In this document: one piece after another, positions 19,601 to 26,672 of the stretch
Numbering within the stretch: position 1 is the stretch's first letter
Layout: every line of letters begins with the position of its first letter
Assembly (NCBI GenBank): GCA_020847975.1
Contig: JADLBD010000213.1
Location: forward strand, 1 to 64,000
Direction: 5' to 3'
DNA: 64,000 nt
Origin: Bryobacterales bacterium
GTDB lineage: Bacteria > Acidobacteriota > Terriglobia > Bryobacterales > Bryobacteraceae
Notes under the pieces: model-generated
The model's input: only the letters and a program-made list of their open reading frames with translations
What the model was told of the DNA's origin: nothing
Databases searched by the model: none
Position numbers and translations under genes: made by a program

Positions 19601-21831
19601 ATTTGACCATTTCGAAGTCCCACGCAGGCAACTTCACTCAGGGCCAGACGGGAACCTACAATATCACGGTGAGTAACATTGCCGCGGCGGCGGGCGCCAC
19701 TTTCGGGACGGCGACCGTGACGGATACACTGCCCTCGGGTTGGACGCTCAGTTCGTTCAGCGGGACTGGCTGGGGCTGTACCGGAACGGCGACGGTGACC
19801 TGCACGAGTTCGGCTGTGGTAGCAGGCGGCGCATCTTTTGCGGCGTTGAGCCTGACGGTAAACGTGCCGGCTGCTTCGCCCACTTCTGTAACGAACACCG
19901 CGACTGTCTCCACGACGGGCGAGGTCAATACGGCGAACAATTCGACGACTGATCCGACGACGGTGATCCAGGTGCCGGCGAGCATCACGGCCACGGCGGG
20001 GACGCCGCAAAGCGCGGCGGTGGGCACGGCATTCGCCACTGCCTTACAGGCGACGGTGAAGGACGCGGCGAGCGTGGTGATTCCGAACATCACGGTGACA
20101 TTTACCGCGCCCGGGTCGGGAGCAAGCGGAACGTTTACGGGAGGCTTGGCCTCGACGACAGCTTCGACGAACGCCTCGGGAATAGCGACGGCTGCCGCGT
20201 TCACGGCGAACAACACGGCCGGCGCCTACACGGTATCAGCGACGGTGAGCGGCTTGGGGACATCGGCGAACTTCTCACTGACGAACAATGCCAGCGCGCC
20301 GGCCACAGTGACCGCCAATTCAGGAACTGGCCAGAGCGCAGCGGTGAACACGGCGTTCGCCAATCCGCTTTCGGTGACGGTGACGGATTCCCTCGGCAAT
20401 CCGGTGTCCGGCGTGACGGTGAATTTCACAGGCCCGGGAAGCGGGGCCGGCATCGTGGCCACGAGCGCGCAAACGAACGCCTCCGGCGTGGCCAGCGCCG
20501 CGGTGACCGCAAACACGACATCCGGAGGACCGTACACGGTGACGGCGTCCGTGACGGGAGCCACCTCGGCGACATTCTCGCTGACGAACACGGCAGGCGC
20601 GGCGTCGGCAGTGACGGCGAATTCGGGAACCGGCCAAAGCGCAACGGTGAACACCGCGTTTGCCAGTCCGCTCTCGGTGACGGTGCATGATGCGTTCAAC
20701 AATCCGGTATCCGGCGTGACGGTGAACTTTGCGGGTCCGGGAAGCGGCGCCAGTATCGTGGCGACGAGCGCCCAAACAAACGCTTCGGGCGTGGCGAACG
20801 CGACGGTAACGGCGAACGGAACCGCAGGAGGACCGTACACGGTGACCGCTTCCGTAACGGGGGCTACCTCGGCGACCTTCTCGCTGACCAACACGGCAGG
20901 TACGGCGGCGGCCGTAACGGCAAATTCCGGCACGGGCCAAAGCGCAACGGTGAACACCGCGTTCGCGAGTCAATTGTCGGTGACGGTGCGTGATGCCGCA
21001 AACAATCCGTTATCGGGGATCACGGTGAACTTTGCGGGTCCGGGCAGCGGAGCGAGCATCGTCGCCACAAGCGCCCAGACGAACGCGTCGGGCGTAGCGA
21101 CCGCAACAGTGACGGCAAACACCGTCGCCGGCGGCCCCTATACGGTGACCGCTTCGGTGAGCGGGGCGACTCCGGCAACATTCTCGCTCACGAACACGGC
21201 GGGCGCGGCGGCTACCGTGACGGCAAATTCGGGCACGGGCCAGAGCGCGACCATTAACACGGCGTTTGCAACTCCACTGTCAGTGACGGTGCGTGATGCC
21301 TTCAATAATCCGGTATCGGCGGTAACGGTGAACTACGCGGGTCCGGGGAGTGGGGCGAGCATCGTGGGTACGAGCGCACAGACGAATGCGTCGGGCGTTG
21401 CGAGCGCCACGGTGACGGCGAACGGAACAGCGGGCGGTCCGTACACGGTGACGGCCTCCTTAAGTGGCGCAACACCCGCGACCTTCTCGCTAACGAATCT
21501 GCCGTCTACCGTCAATGTCACGGGACAGGTGACGGTTATCTCGACAGGACTCTTGTTTAGCCGCGTCACGCAAACGTTCAACTGCATTATCACCATCACC
21601 AACACGTCCGCACAAACTATCAATGCACCGATTCAACTTGTGATGACAAACCTCACCTCAGGAGTAACTCTGGCGAATCCCACGGGGACGACGGGGGGGA
21701 ATCACTACATCACGGTGGTAGCTGCCGGCAGCCTCGCCCCAGGTGCTTCGGCTTCAGTTGCCGTACGGTTCAACAATCCGTCGAAAGGATTTATCAGCTA
21801 TGCTCCAATGGTGCTCTCAGGAGGACTCTAA
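16663..21831 (+). CDS. Giant secreted multi-domain repeat protein
   Basis: The 1722-residue product has a Sec signal peptide (residues 1-23, ending VCAAQ). Three proprotein-convertase P-like beta domains lie at about 27-236, 340-543 and 646-850, each closing with a GxWxLYxx...GSWxLxxT pattern. Two Ig-like (Big_3_5 type) domains lie between them. Two DUF11-like repeats follow (about 853-1103, each beginning I-KSH-GNF-QG). Next come one divergent and four near-identical bacterial Ig-like repeats of 101 residues (about 1105-1619). The final 100 residues form a distinct domain ending FISYAPMVLSGGL. There is no transmembrane anchor, so it is probably exported and held at the surface or released. 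A PEP-CTERM gene begins four bases after the stop. The ATG at 16663 has a GGAGGAGG ribosome site, so I prefer it to the upstream start. Confidence 0.9.
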   Translation: MVYRASAGVFAGFILASGVCAAQTSTFNSSGTITVSSALTASPYPTSPIGSCANGACITVSGLVGSITDVKLTFNNFNVSNAFNMGILLQAPNGAALDVMSNACHAAGSTTFRLTDSGTVNGHAAPNTSPCFSTGDWLATTHHFPSFVPDNFPSPGPGTSGYTRAEPDSNGNTTGSSTAQDSSTGTGFFANVFNGLSGVSANGVWRLYVTNQALSGSTTGTIGSWTLTITTTGAGSSTTTTLSPPTPNPSFTSGANSSVTLTATVTSTGGTVNNGSVTFHDNTDGVDIGTGTVNASAVATTTRTFTNEGAHVLVATYTGGTGFAASAASNAVTQQVIKTTTSQSGAPAGTVGFCNTGGITLPTAGAQLGQGPGKPYPSDVVVNSVNGIIQNVKIYINGYTSTNPNVNALMLVGPNGKTLEFMSYTGGATAINNLNLIWDDLAASQALPQTVSFVSGSYKPTSAIVNGTSTYCQSAVCNGITVSEPAPAVFEMAGPAGDPARTLLSQFAGAGANGTWKLFAQQRGNPDTATINNWCINFTMTNGTATTTSVVATPNPATTGNPVAFTATVTNTASPGSPMNEGSVTFSDSVTGNNLGTSSVVNGQATLNNITNLSEGDHTITASYTGTANFGFSSGSVNLRLNNPIVASFPTGSYKYCNQASSIGIPGNNHVSGPAYPYPSNIGVTHLPGTIKTVEVDFNNYNNLNPQGLQSLLAGPCQTPACTPTAADTLDFFSNPQSAVSTGTINLAFLDAAANTIPNSSSLDVITGGQYKPFSRVNTNTYASPAPAGPYQYAAPAGNLTPPAWTFNGATTGVFQNRIGNGPWSLYLSQNVASANDASVGSWCLNFTINPPVLAITKSHSGNFRQGDTGKTYTIHVTNNGPGPTGGTTTVVDDLASAPGLTITNMSGTNWTCTTATKTCTSTLDINAGNSFPDITVTVDVAGNAAAGTNSQTNAANVSGGGSVGTVTASDPTTIIPAPDLTISKSHAGNFTQGQTGTYNITVSNIAAAAGATFGTATVTDTLPSGWTLSSFSGTGWGCTGTATVTCTSSAVVAGGASFAALSLTVNVPAASPTSVTNTATVSTTGEVNTANNSTTDPTTVIQVPASITATAGTPQSAAVGTAFATALQATVKDAASVVIPNITVTFTAPGSGASGTFTGGLASTTASTNASGIATAAAFTANNTAGAYTVSATVSGLGTSANFSLTNNASAPATVTANSGTGQSAAVNTAFANPLSVTVTDSLGNPVSGVTVNFTGPGSGAGIVATSAQTNASGVASAAVTANTTSGGPYTVTASVTGATSATFSLTNTAGAASAVTANSGTGQSATVNTAFASPLSVTVHDAFNNPVSGVTVNFAGPGSGASIVATSAQTNASGVANATVTANGTAGGPYTVTASVTGATSATFSLTNTAGTAAAVTANSGTGQSATVNTAFASQLSVTVRDAANNPLSGITVNFAGPGSGASIVATSAQTNASGVATATVTANTVAGGPYTVTASVSGATPATFSLTNTAGAAATVTANSGTGQSATINTAFATPLSVTVRDAFNNPVSAVTVNYAGPGSGASIVGTSAQTNASGVASATVTANGTAGGPYTVTASLSGATPATFSLTNLPSTVNVTGQVTVISTGLLFSRVTQTFNCIITITNTSAQTINAPIQLVMTNLTSGVTLANPTGTTGGNHYITVVAAGSLAPGASASVAVRFNNPSKGFISYAPMVLSGGL
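20308..21519 (+). repeat. Four tandem 303-base coding repeats
   Basis: Units begin at about 20308, 20611, 20914 and 21217, each with a GTGAC- or GTAAC-type start encoding VTANSGTGQSA-. The period is exactly 303 bases (101 codons). The units are highly similar at DNA level, so they are probably a recombination-prone block of Ig-like domains. An older, more diverged unit precedes them (about 19984-20307). Confidence 0.85.
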
Positions 21832-21835
21832 TCCA

Positions 21836-22426
21836 ATGAAGAAACTGGTATTGCTATCGTTACTTCTCGCCTCGGCCGCGTTTGGAGCACAGTACCAGGT
21901 GACTGTGAACACGATTGGCGCGCCTGCGTCAGGCTGGCTGGATTTCCAGTTCAATCAGGGCCTGACGGGTAGTCAGAGCGCATTCGTGACCATCGGCGCC
22001 TTTGCGCCCGGGGGCAATCTGACGGGTTCCCCCGTGACTAGTGGTCCCGTGTCGGGAACGCTGCCCTCCACAGTGACCATTAATAACAGCACTGCTTTCA
22101 ACGACTATTTTCAGGCCTTCAATTTTGGCCCTCAAATCACCTTTCTCGTGACGCTGGATGGTCCGGCGTTGCAGACGCCGGACGGGACATCGACATCGAA
22201 GTCCTCGTTCGCATTCTCCATGTTCGCCTCCGATCAGGTGACGCCCCTGTTGACCAGCGATCCCGGCGGCTCCGCTGTCACAATCGATGTAAACCTCAAC
22301 GGGACCACGACCGTGACTAATTTCTCCACGGCCACATCGGTATCAGCGATTCCGGAACCGGCGAGTCTCGCGCTGGCCGGGGCGGGTCTGTTACTTCTAT
22401 TCGGCCTCAAGTCCAGGCGCAACTGA
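21836..22426 (+). CDS. PEP-CTERM sorted protein, partner of the giant secreted protein
   Basis: The 196-residue protein has a signal peptide (MKKLVLLSLLLASAAFG) and a canonical PEP-CTERM tail: the IPEPASLALAGAGLLLLFGL segment followed by KSRRN. In known systems exosortase recognises this tail and processes the protein for surface attachment. The middle is a beta-rich domain with WLDFQFNQG and GPQITFLVTLDGPAL patterns. It starts four bases after the giant gene's stop, with its ribosome site (AGGAGGA) inside that gene's last codons, so the two are co-expressed. No exosortase gene is in the window. Confidence 0.88.
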   Translation: MKKLVLLSLLLASAAFGAQYQVTVNTIGAPASGWLDFQFNQGLTGSQSAFVTIGAFAPGGNLTGSPVTSGPVSGTLPSTVTINNSTAFNDYFQAFNFGPQITFLVTLDGPALQTPDGTSTSKSSFAFSMFASDQVTPLLTSDPGGSAVTIDVNLNGTTTVTNFSTATSVSAIPEPASLALAGAGLLLLFGLKSRRN

Positions 22427-22431
22427 GCAGC

Positions 22432-23082
22432 CTACTGAATAATCTTCTTCCGCACCGCGTACAACACGATCTCGGCCGTATTGTGCACGCCGAGCTTCTG
22501 CATGATATGGGTGCGGTGTGTCTCCACGGTATACGGGCTCACGTTGAGTAGCGAAGCAACATCCTTATTGGACTTGCCTTCGGCGAGTAGTTGCAGCACT
22601 TCCCGCTCGCGTTCCGTAAGCAGGTCGTAGGAATCCTGCAATCCCTTCTGCTGAAGGTGGCGCGTATAGTCTTCCGCCAGCATCTGGGCAATTGTGGGGC
22701 TGAAGAAAGATTTGCCCTGGGCCACGGCGCGCACGGCGCGGGTCAGGTCCTCGTCGGCGGTGCCTTTGAGCAGATACCCCTTCACTCCGGCTGTCAGGGC
22801 GCGGACGAGATAGCTGTCCTCGGCGTGCATGCTGAGCATGATGACAGCGGCGTCCGGGTTGCGTTTGACGATCTGCGCCGCCGCTTCGATACCGTTGAGT
22901 TGGGGCATCCCGATATCCATCACCACTACCTTTGGGTTGAACTCCTCGGCGAGGCGGACGGCCTCGCGTCCGTCGGCGGCCTCGGCCACGATTTCCATAT
23001 CGTCCTGCCGCTCCAGGAGGAAGCGTAAGCCTTTGCGGACAACGCCGTGATCGTCGGCGACAAGAATGCGGATCTTGCTCAT
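22432..23082 (-). CDS. NarL/LuxR-family response regulator
   Basis: The 216-residue regulator has a receiver domain with the acidic pair D10/D11, phosphoacceptor Asp56 in VVVMDIGMP and the conserved Lys in GVKGYLLKGT. The C-terminal LuxR-type helix-turn-helix is seen in LTEREREVLQLLAEGKSNKDVASLLNVS. It overlaps the kinase stop by four bases and is its cognate partner. Targets are unknown. Confidence 0.95.
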   Translation of the reverse strand: MSKIRILVADDHGVVRKGLRFLLERQDDMEIVAEAADGREAVRLAEEFNPKVVVMDIGMPQLNGIEAAAQIVKRNPDAAVIMLSMHAEDSYLVRALTAGVKGYLLKGTADEDLTRAVRAVAQGKSFFSPTIAQMLAEDYTRHLQQKGLQDSYDLLTEREREVLQLLAEGKSNKDVASLLNVSPYTVETHRTHIMQKLGVHNTAEIVLYAVRKKIIQ

Positions 23083-24440
23083 GCGGAAGCCTCGGCGGAA
23101 GACGGAATGCTCACTCGCACCAGGGTTCCCCGGTTCGGCTGCGAGATGATCTCGATCTCCCCTCTTAATTCTCTCACTCGCTCCTCCATCCCGATGAGTC
23201 CCACCCCACGGCGATGGCCTCCCTCCTCCGGAAGTCCGGCTCCATCATCCTGGACGATGAGAGAGATAAACTCCTGCTGTCGGTGGACGGTCACCCGCAC
23301 GTTGGACGGGTTCGCGTGCCGGGCGCAATTGGTGAGGGCTTCCTGCACCACGCGGTAGATGCAGGTGCGGACGCGGTCAGGCAGGTTGTTGAGTTCCCCT
23401 TCCATTTCGAGGTCTACGGGGATCCCGCTGCGGCGGGTGAACTCGCGGGCCTGCCAGTCGAGGGCGGGCGCCAGGCCGAGGTCATCCAGCATCGAGGGGC
23501 GCAGGCCCATGGCCATATCGCGCACCGCCCGCAGCGTGCGTTCGGCAAGAGCCTTACCCTCCGTCAGATGCTCTTCGAATTCATGGTTCGCCTCGCTGCG
23601 CAGCGCGCCAAGGTTCCCGAACTCCATCTGGATGGCGGTGAGCATCTGTCCGATCTGGTCGTGCAGTTCGCGCGAGATCGCGCGGCGTTCCTCCTCCTGC
23701 GCCTTCACCAGTTGCTGGGAAAGGTTGCGCAGTTCCTCGCGGTGCAGTTCCGTCTGCTGCCTCAACACCTCCGCGCGCTTCTCGAGTTTCACCATGCGCG
23801 TGATGCTGGCTCCGGCAATCAGGAGCCCGCTAAACATCGTCAATCCGAACATGAGCCGCAGAAAGCTCTCAAACTCCCGCTGCGTGCCGCGGATGGCTTC
23901 CTGTTGAAGGCGCAGGTTGGAAGTGTTGAGTTCTTCAATCTGCCGGGCAATGGAAAGAATGGTTTCGCGAAAGGGGATGACGCGCCGGCGCAGGAAAGTG
24001 GTTCCATAGCGCAGTCTTTCCGCCGGACTCCACCGCAGCACCTGCTGGACGGACTCACCGTAGTCCTCCACTTCGCGCCGCAGGACCAGGACGGTCTGGT
24101 TGTCTTCCGGCCCCAGATCTTTTTCCACCAAATTCAGACTTTCCCGCATGGAAGCGTGAACCTCGAGCAGCTGAGTTCGCTGCTGCTCGGCGGAGTAATA
24201 AGTGGGATCGAGGAGATAGTCGCGAATCAGGATGGCGAGAGTGGAAGTATCGGAACGCAGTCTGCGCAGCGGCGCTTCCCTTCGCTGATGCTCACTCTGA
24301 ATGCGCCGCATTTCTTCGTAGATGGCGTTGGACTTCCGCTCGATCATCCAGGCGGCAATCACCAGGAGAGTGAGCAGCGCGCCAAAGGCGAGCGCGAGCA
24401 GCGGCCATCCGGCGCGCGTTGCTGGACTGGAAGGCGGCAT
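23079..24440 (-). CDS. Membrane sensor histidine kinase, NarX/DesK type
   Basis: The 453-residue kinase has a transmembrane helix at about 11-32, a periplasmic helical sensor region (about 35-190) with many Glu, Arg and Leu residues, and a second helix at 194-213. A coiled linker leads to the HisKA_3 H-box ERRAISRELHDQIGQ with His260. The HATPase domain has VVQEALTNCARHA (N-box) and DDGAGL and GVGLIGM (G-boxes). I chose the ATG at 24440, just before helix 1. It is divergently transcribed from the HAD phosphatase gene, with only 21 bases between start codons. Confidence 0.93.
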   Translation of the reverse strand: MPPSSPATRAGWPLLALAFGALLTLLVIAAWMIERKSNAIYEEMRRIQSEHQRREAPLRRLRSDTSTLAILIRDYLLDPTYYSAEQQRTQLLEVHASMRESLNLVEKDLGPEDNQTVLVLRREVEDYGESVQQVLRWSPAERLRYGTTFLRRRVIPFRETILSIARQIEELNTSNLRLQQEAIRGTQREFESFLRLMFGLTMFSGLLIAGASITRMVKLEKRAEVLRQQTELHREELRNLSQQLVKAQEEERRAISRELHDQIGQMLTAIQMEFGNLGALRSEANHEFEEHLTEGKALAERTLRAVRDMAMGLRPSMLDDLGLAPALDWQAREFTRRSGIPVDLEMEGELNNLPDRVRTCIYRVVQEALTNCARHANPSNVRVTVHRQQEFISLIVQDDGAGLPEEGGHRRGVGLIGMEERVRELRGEIEIISQPNRGTLVRVSIPSSAEASA

Positions 24441-24461
24441 GTATCCCACTATAAAAATTGT

Positions 24462-25235
24462 ATGCGGCTCGTCATTACCGATCTCGACGGCACGCTGCTC
24501 GATCATGATACCTATTCCTTCGCCGAGGCTCAGCCGGCGCTCGATCTACTTCGCCGGCTGCGCGTGCCGGTGATCTTCACCAGCAGCAAAACACGCGCGG
24601 AGATCCTGATGTGGCGCGATCTCATGGGCAACCGCCATCCGTTCATCTCCGAAAACGGCGGCGCGGTGTTTTATCCACAGGGCTATTTCCCGCAGGCGCC
24701 GGAAGCGGATATTTTCGGAGACCCCTATCCGGAACTGGTACGGGCGCTGGGGGAGGCTTCTATAGAGAGCGGATGCCGCGTCACTGGCTTCGCCCAGATG
24801 ACCGTCGAGAACGTGGCGAGGGAATGCGGTATGACGCTAGCCATGGCGCGCCTGGCCAGGCAGCGCGAATTCGATGAGCCGTTTCTCGTACATGATCAGG
24901 AGCGGCTGGATGCTCTGCTCGCCGCCATTGCTTCCCGCGGGAAGCGCCACACCCGCGGCGGGCGATTCCACCACATCACCGGAAAGCACGACAAGGCGGC
25001 GGCCGTGCGGAAGCTTGCGGAGCGATTCCGCGCGATTACCCCTGATGTCGAGACCATCGGTCTGGGGGATGGCCTCAATGACGCTCAATTTCTCAATGCC
25101 GTGGACATTCCCGTCCTTGTCCGCTCCGCTTCGACGGAAAAACTGAAGGCGGCCGTCCCTCGGGGAACCGTCACTCGCGAATGCGGACCGGGAGGGTGGC
25201 GCGACGCCATTCTCGAATTGTTTCCTCAGCCTTAA
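24462..25235 (+). CDS. HAD-IIB phosphatase, mannosyl-3-phosphoglycerate phosphatase-like
   Basis: The 257-residue cytoplasmic enzyme has HAD motif I DLDGTLLD (residues 7-14), motif II IFTSSKTR, a C2B-type cap, a conserved Lys region in ITGKHDKAAAV, and motif IV GLGDGLNDAQFL. The combination and length match the MpgP/YedP group, which releases the compatible solute mannosylglycerate (or glucosylglycerate) from its phosphorylated form. No synthase gene is adjacent, so the exact substrate is uncertain. Its stop directly abuts the convergent DUF1501 stop. Confidence 0.85.
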   Translation: MRLVITDLDGTLLDHDTYSFAEAQPALDLLRRLRVPVIFTSSKTRAEILMWRDLMGNRHPFISENGGAVFYPQGYFPQAPEADIFGDPYPELVRALGEASIESGCRVTGFAQMTVENVARECGMTLAMARLARQREFDEPFLVHDQERLDALLAAIASRGKRHTRGGRFHHITGKHDKAAAVRKLAERFRAITPDVETIGLGDGLNDAQFLNAVDIPVLVRSASTEKLKAAVPRGTVTRECGPGGWRDAILELFPQP

Positions 25236-26660
25236 TTACGCGATGATCTCTTTGATCACCCTCCCGCCAATGTCGGTCAGCTTCTTATAGCGTCCGGCGT
25301 GCAGGAACGTCAGGCGGTCCTGGTCGAGCCCCAGCAATTGCAGCAGCGTGGCGTGCACATCCCGCAGCGGAATCGGATCCTCGGCCGCGCGCACGGAAAA
25401 TTCATCCGTCTCTCCGAAGGTAGACCCTGCTTTGACGCTGCCTCCGGCCATCCACACCACCAACCCATATTGATTGTGGTCGCGGCCGGGCTTGTCGGTA
25501 ACCAGGTTGTTGTCGAACGGCGTCCGGCCCATCTCTGACGCCCATACCACCAGAGTCTCCTCGAGCAATCCGCGCGATTTCAAGTCCTTGATCAGCCCCG
25601 CGACTCCCTTATCCACCTCGCGGCAATGCTTCGGGACGCGACCCTGCACGTCGCCATGATCGTCCCAGCGGTCGCCGCCCGCTCCATGCAGGCAGAGAAC
25701 ATAGCGCACGCCGCGTTCCACCATGCGGCGCGCCATGAGGCACTGGCGGCCGAAAGGCTCTGCGATGGGGTCATCCAATCCGTACAGCTTGCGCGTCGCC
25801 TCGGACTCCTTGCTCAGGTCCACCAGTTCGGGGGCTTTCGACTGCATACGGAAGGCAAGCTCATAGGAAGCGATGCGCGCCTCCAGTTCGCTCGTATTCG
25901 TGCGCGCTCCGCTGTGCTCTTCGTTGAACCACTTCAGCAAATCGAGTTCCGAGCGCTGATCGGATGCGCTGATCGCGGCAGGCCGGTTCAGGTCCACAAT
26001 AGGCGCCGCACCGTTGCGGAAGATGGTGCCCTGATACGCCGCCGGCAGGAACCCGTTGCCCCAGACGCCGGCGCCGCCGATGGTCGAGCCGCGGTGATCG
26101 CCGAGCACGATGAAGCCGGGAAGGTCCTGATTCTCCGTGCCGAGTCCGTAGGTGACCCAAGCTCCAATGGAAGCGCTCCCCGGGAACTGGTTTCCCGTCA
26201 GCGAGTGGTAGACCGCGGGACCGTGGTTGTTGTTGTCCACCTTCACGCCGTGAACGAACGCCAGATCATCCACCGTGGAGGCGAGCGACGGCATGAGATC
26301 CGTAATCCACCGGCCCGATTGGCCGTGCTGCCGCAGCGGCGCTACCGGCGGGATGACGCGATTCGGAGCAGCGGAGAAGGTGGCGATCTCTCCGGTTGTC
26401 CCCCGGGCTTGCGGCATCCGCTGCCCGGCATACTTGAGCAAGGCGGGTTTATGTTCGAACAACTCCATCTGGCTGACGCCGCCTTCCATGAAGAGGAAGA
26501 TGCAGCTCTTGGCCTTGGCGGCAAAGTGCCGCGGCTTCGGTGAGAGCGGATTGCCCCTGCTGCCGGCGGCCGAGGCGATGCCGGCGAACGCCAGCCCACC
26601 CAATCCAAGGTAGGATTCGAATAGCATCCGGCGGCGGGAAATCAGTTTGGGATCGAACAT
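25236..26660 (-). CDS. DUF1501 secreted protein, copy 1
   Basis: The 474-residue protein starts with a Tat-type signal (SRRRMLFESYLGLGGLAFAG). The mature part is the alkaline-phosphatase/sulfatase-like DUF1501 domain, with motifs FLFMEGGVSQMELFEHKPAL, DLMPSLASTVDDLAFVHG, HGAGGDRWDDHGD and WASEMGRTPFDNN. DUF1501 proteins occur with DUF1549/DUF1553 proteins in Planctomycetes and Acidobacteria and are thought to act in breakdown of complex polymers; no activity is proven. It follows the DUF1553-type gene by 12 bases in one operon. Confidence 0.92.
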   Translation of the reverse strand: MFDPKLISRRRMLFESYLGLGGLAFAGIASAAGSRGNPLSPKPRHFAAKAKSCIFLFMEGGVSQMELFEHKPALLKYAGQRMPQARGTTGEIATFSAAPNRVIPPVAPLRQHGQSGRWITDLMPSLASTVDDLAFVHGVKVDNNNHGPAVYHSLTGNQFPGSASIGAWVTYGLGTENQDLPGFIVLGDHRGSTIGGAGVWGNGFLPAAYQGTIFRNGAAPIVDLNRPAAISASDQRSELDLLKWFNEEHSGARTNTSELEARIASYELAFRMQSKAPELVDLSKESEATRKLYGLDDPIAEPFGRQCLMARRMVERGVRYVLCLHGAGGDRWDDHGDVQGRVPKHCREVDKGVAGLIKDLKSRGLLEETLVVWASEMGRTPFDNNLVTDKPGRDHNQYGLVVWMAGGSVKAGSTFGETDEFSVRAAEDPIPLRDVHATLLQLLGLDQDRLTFLHAGRYKKLTDIGGRVIKEIIA

Positions 26661-26672
26661 GGCGCACTCTCC

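Noticed and set aside
20308-21519. Regular repeats considered as a CRISPR array
   Set aside because: The unit is 303 bases, in frame, and encodes Ig-like domains. There are no spacers and no cas genes.
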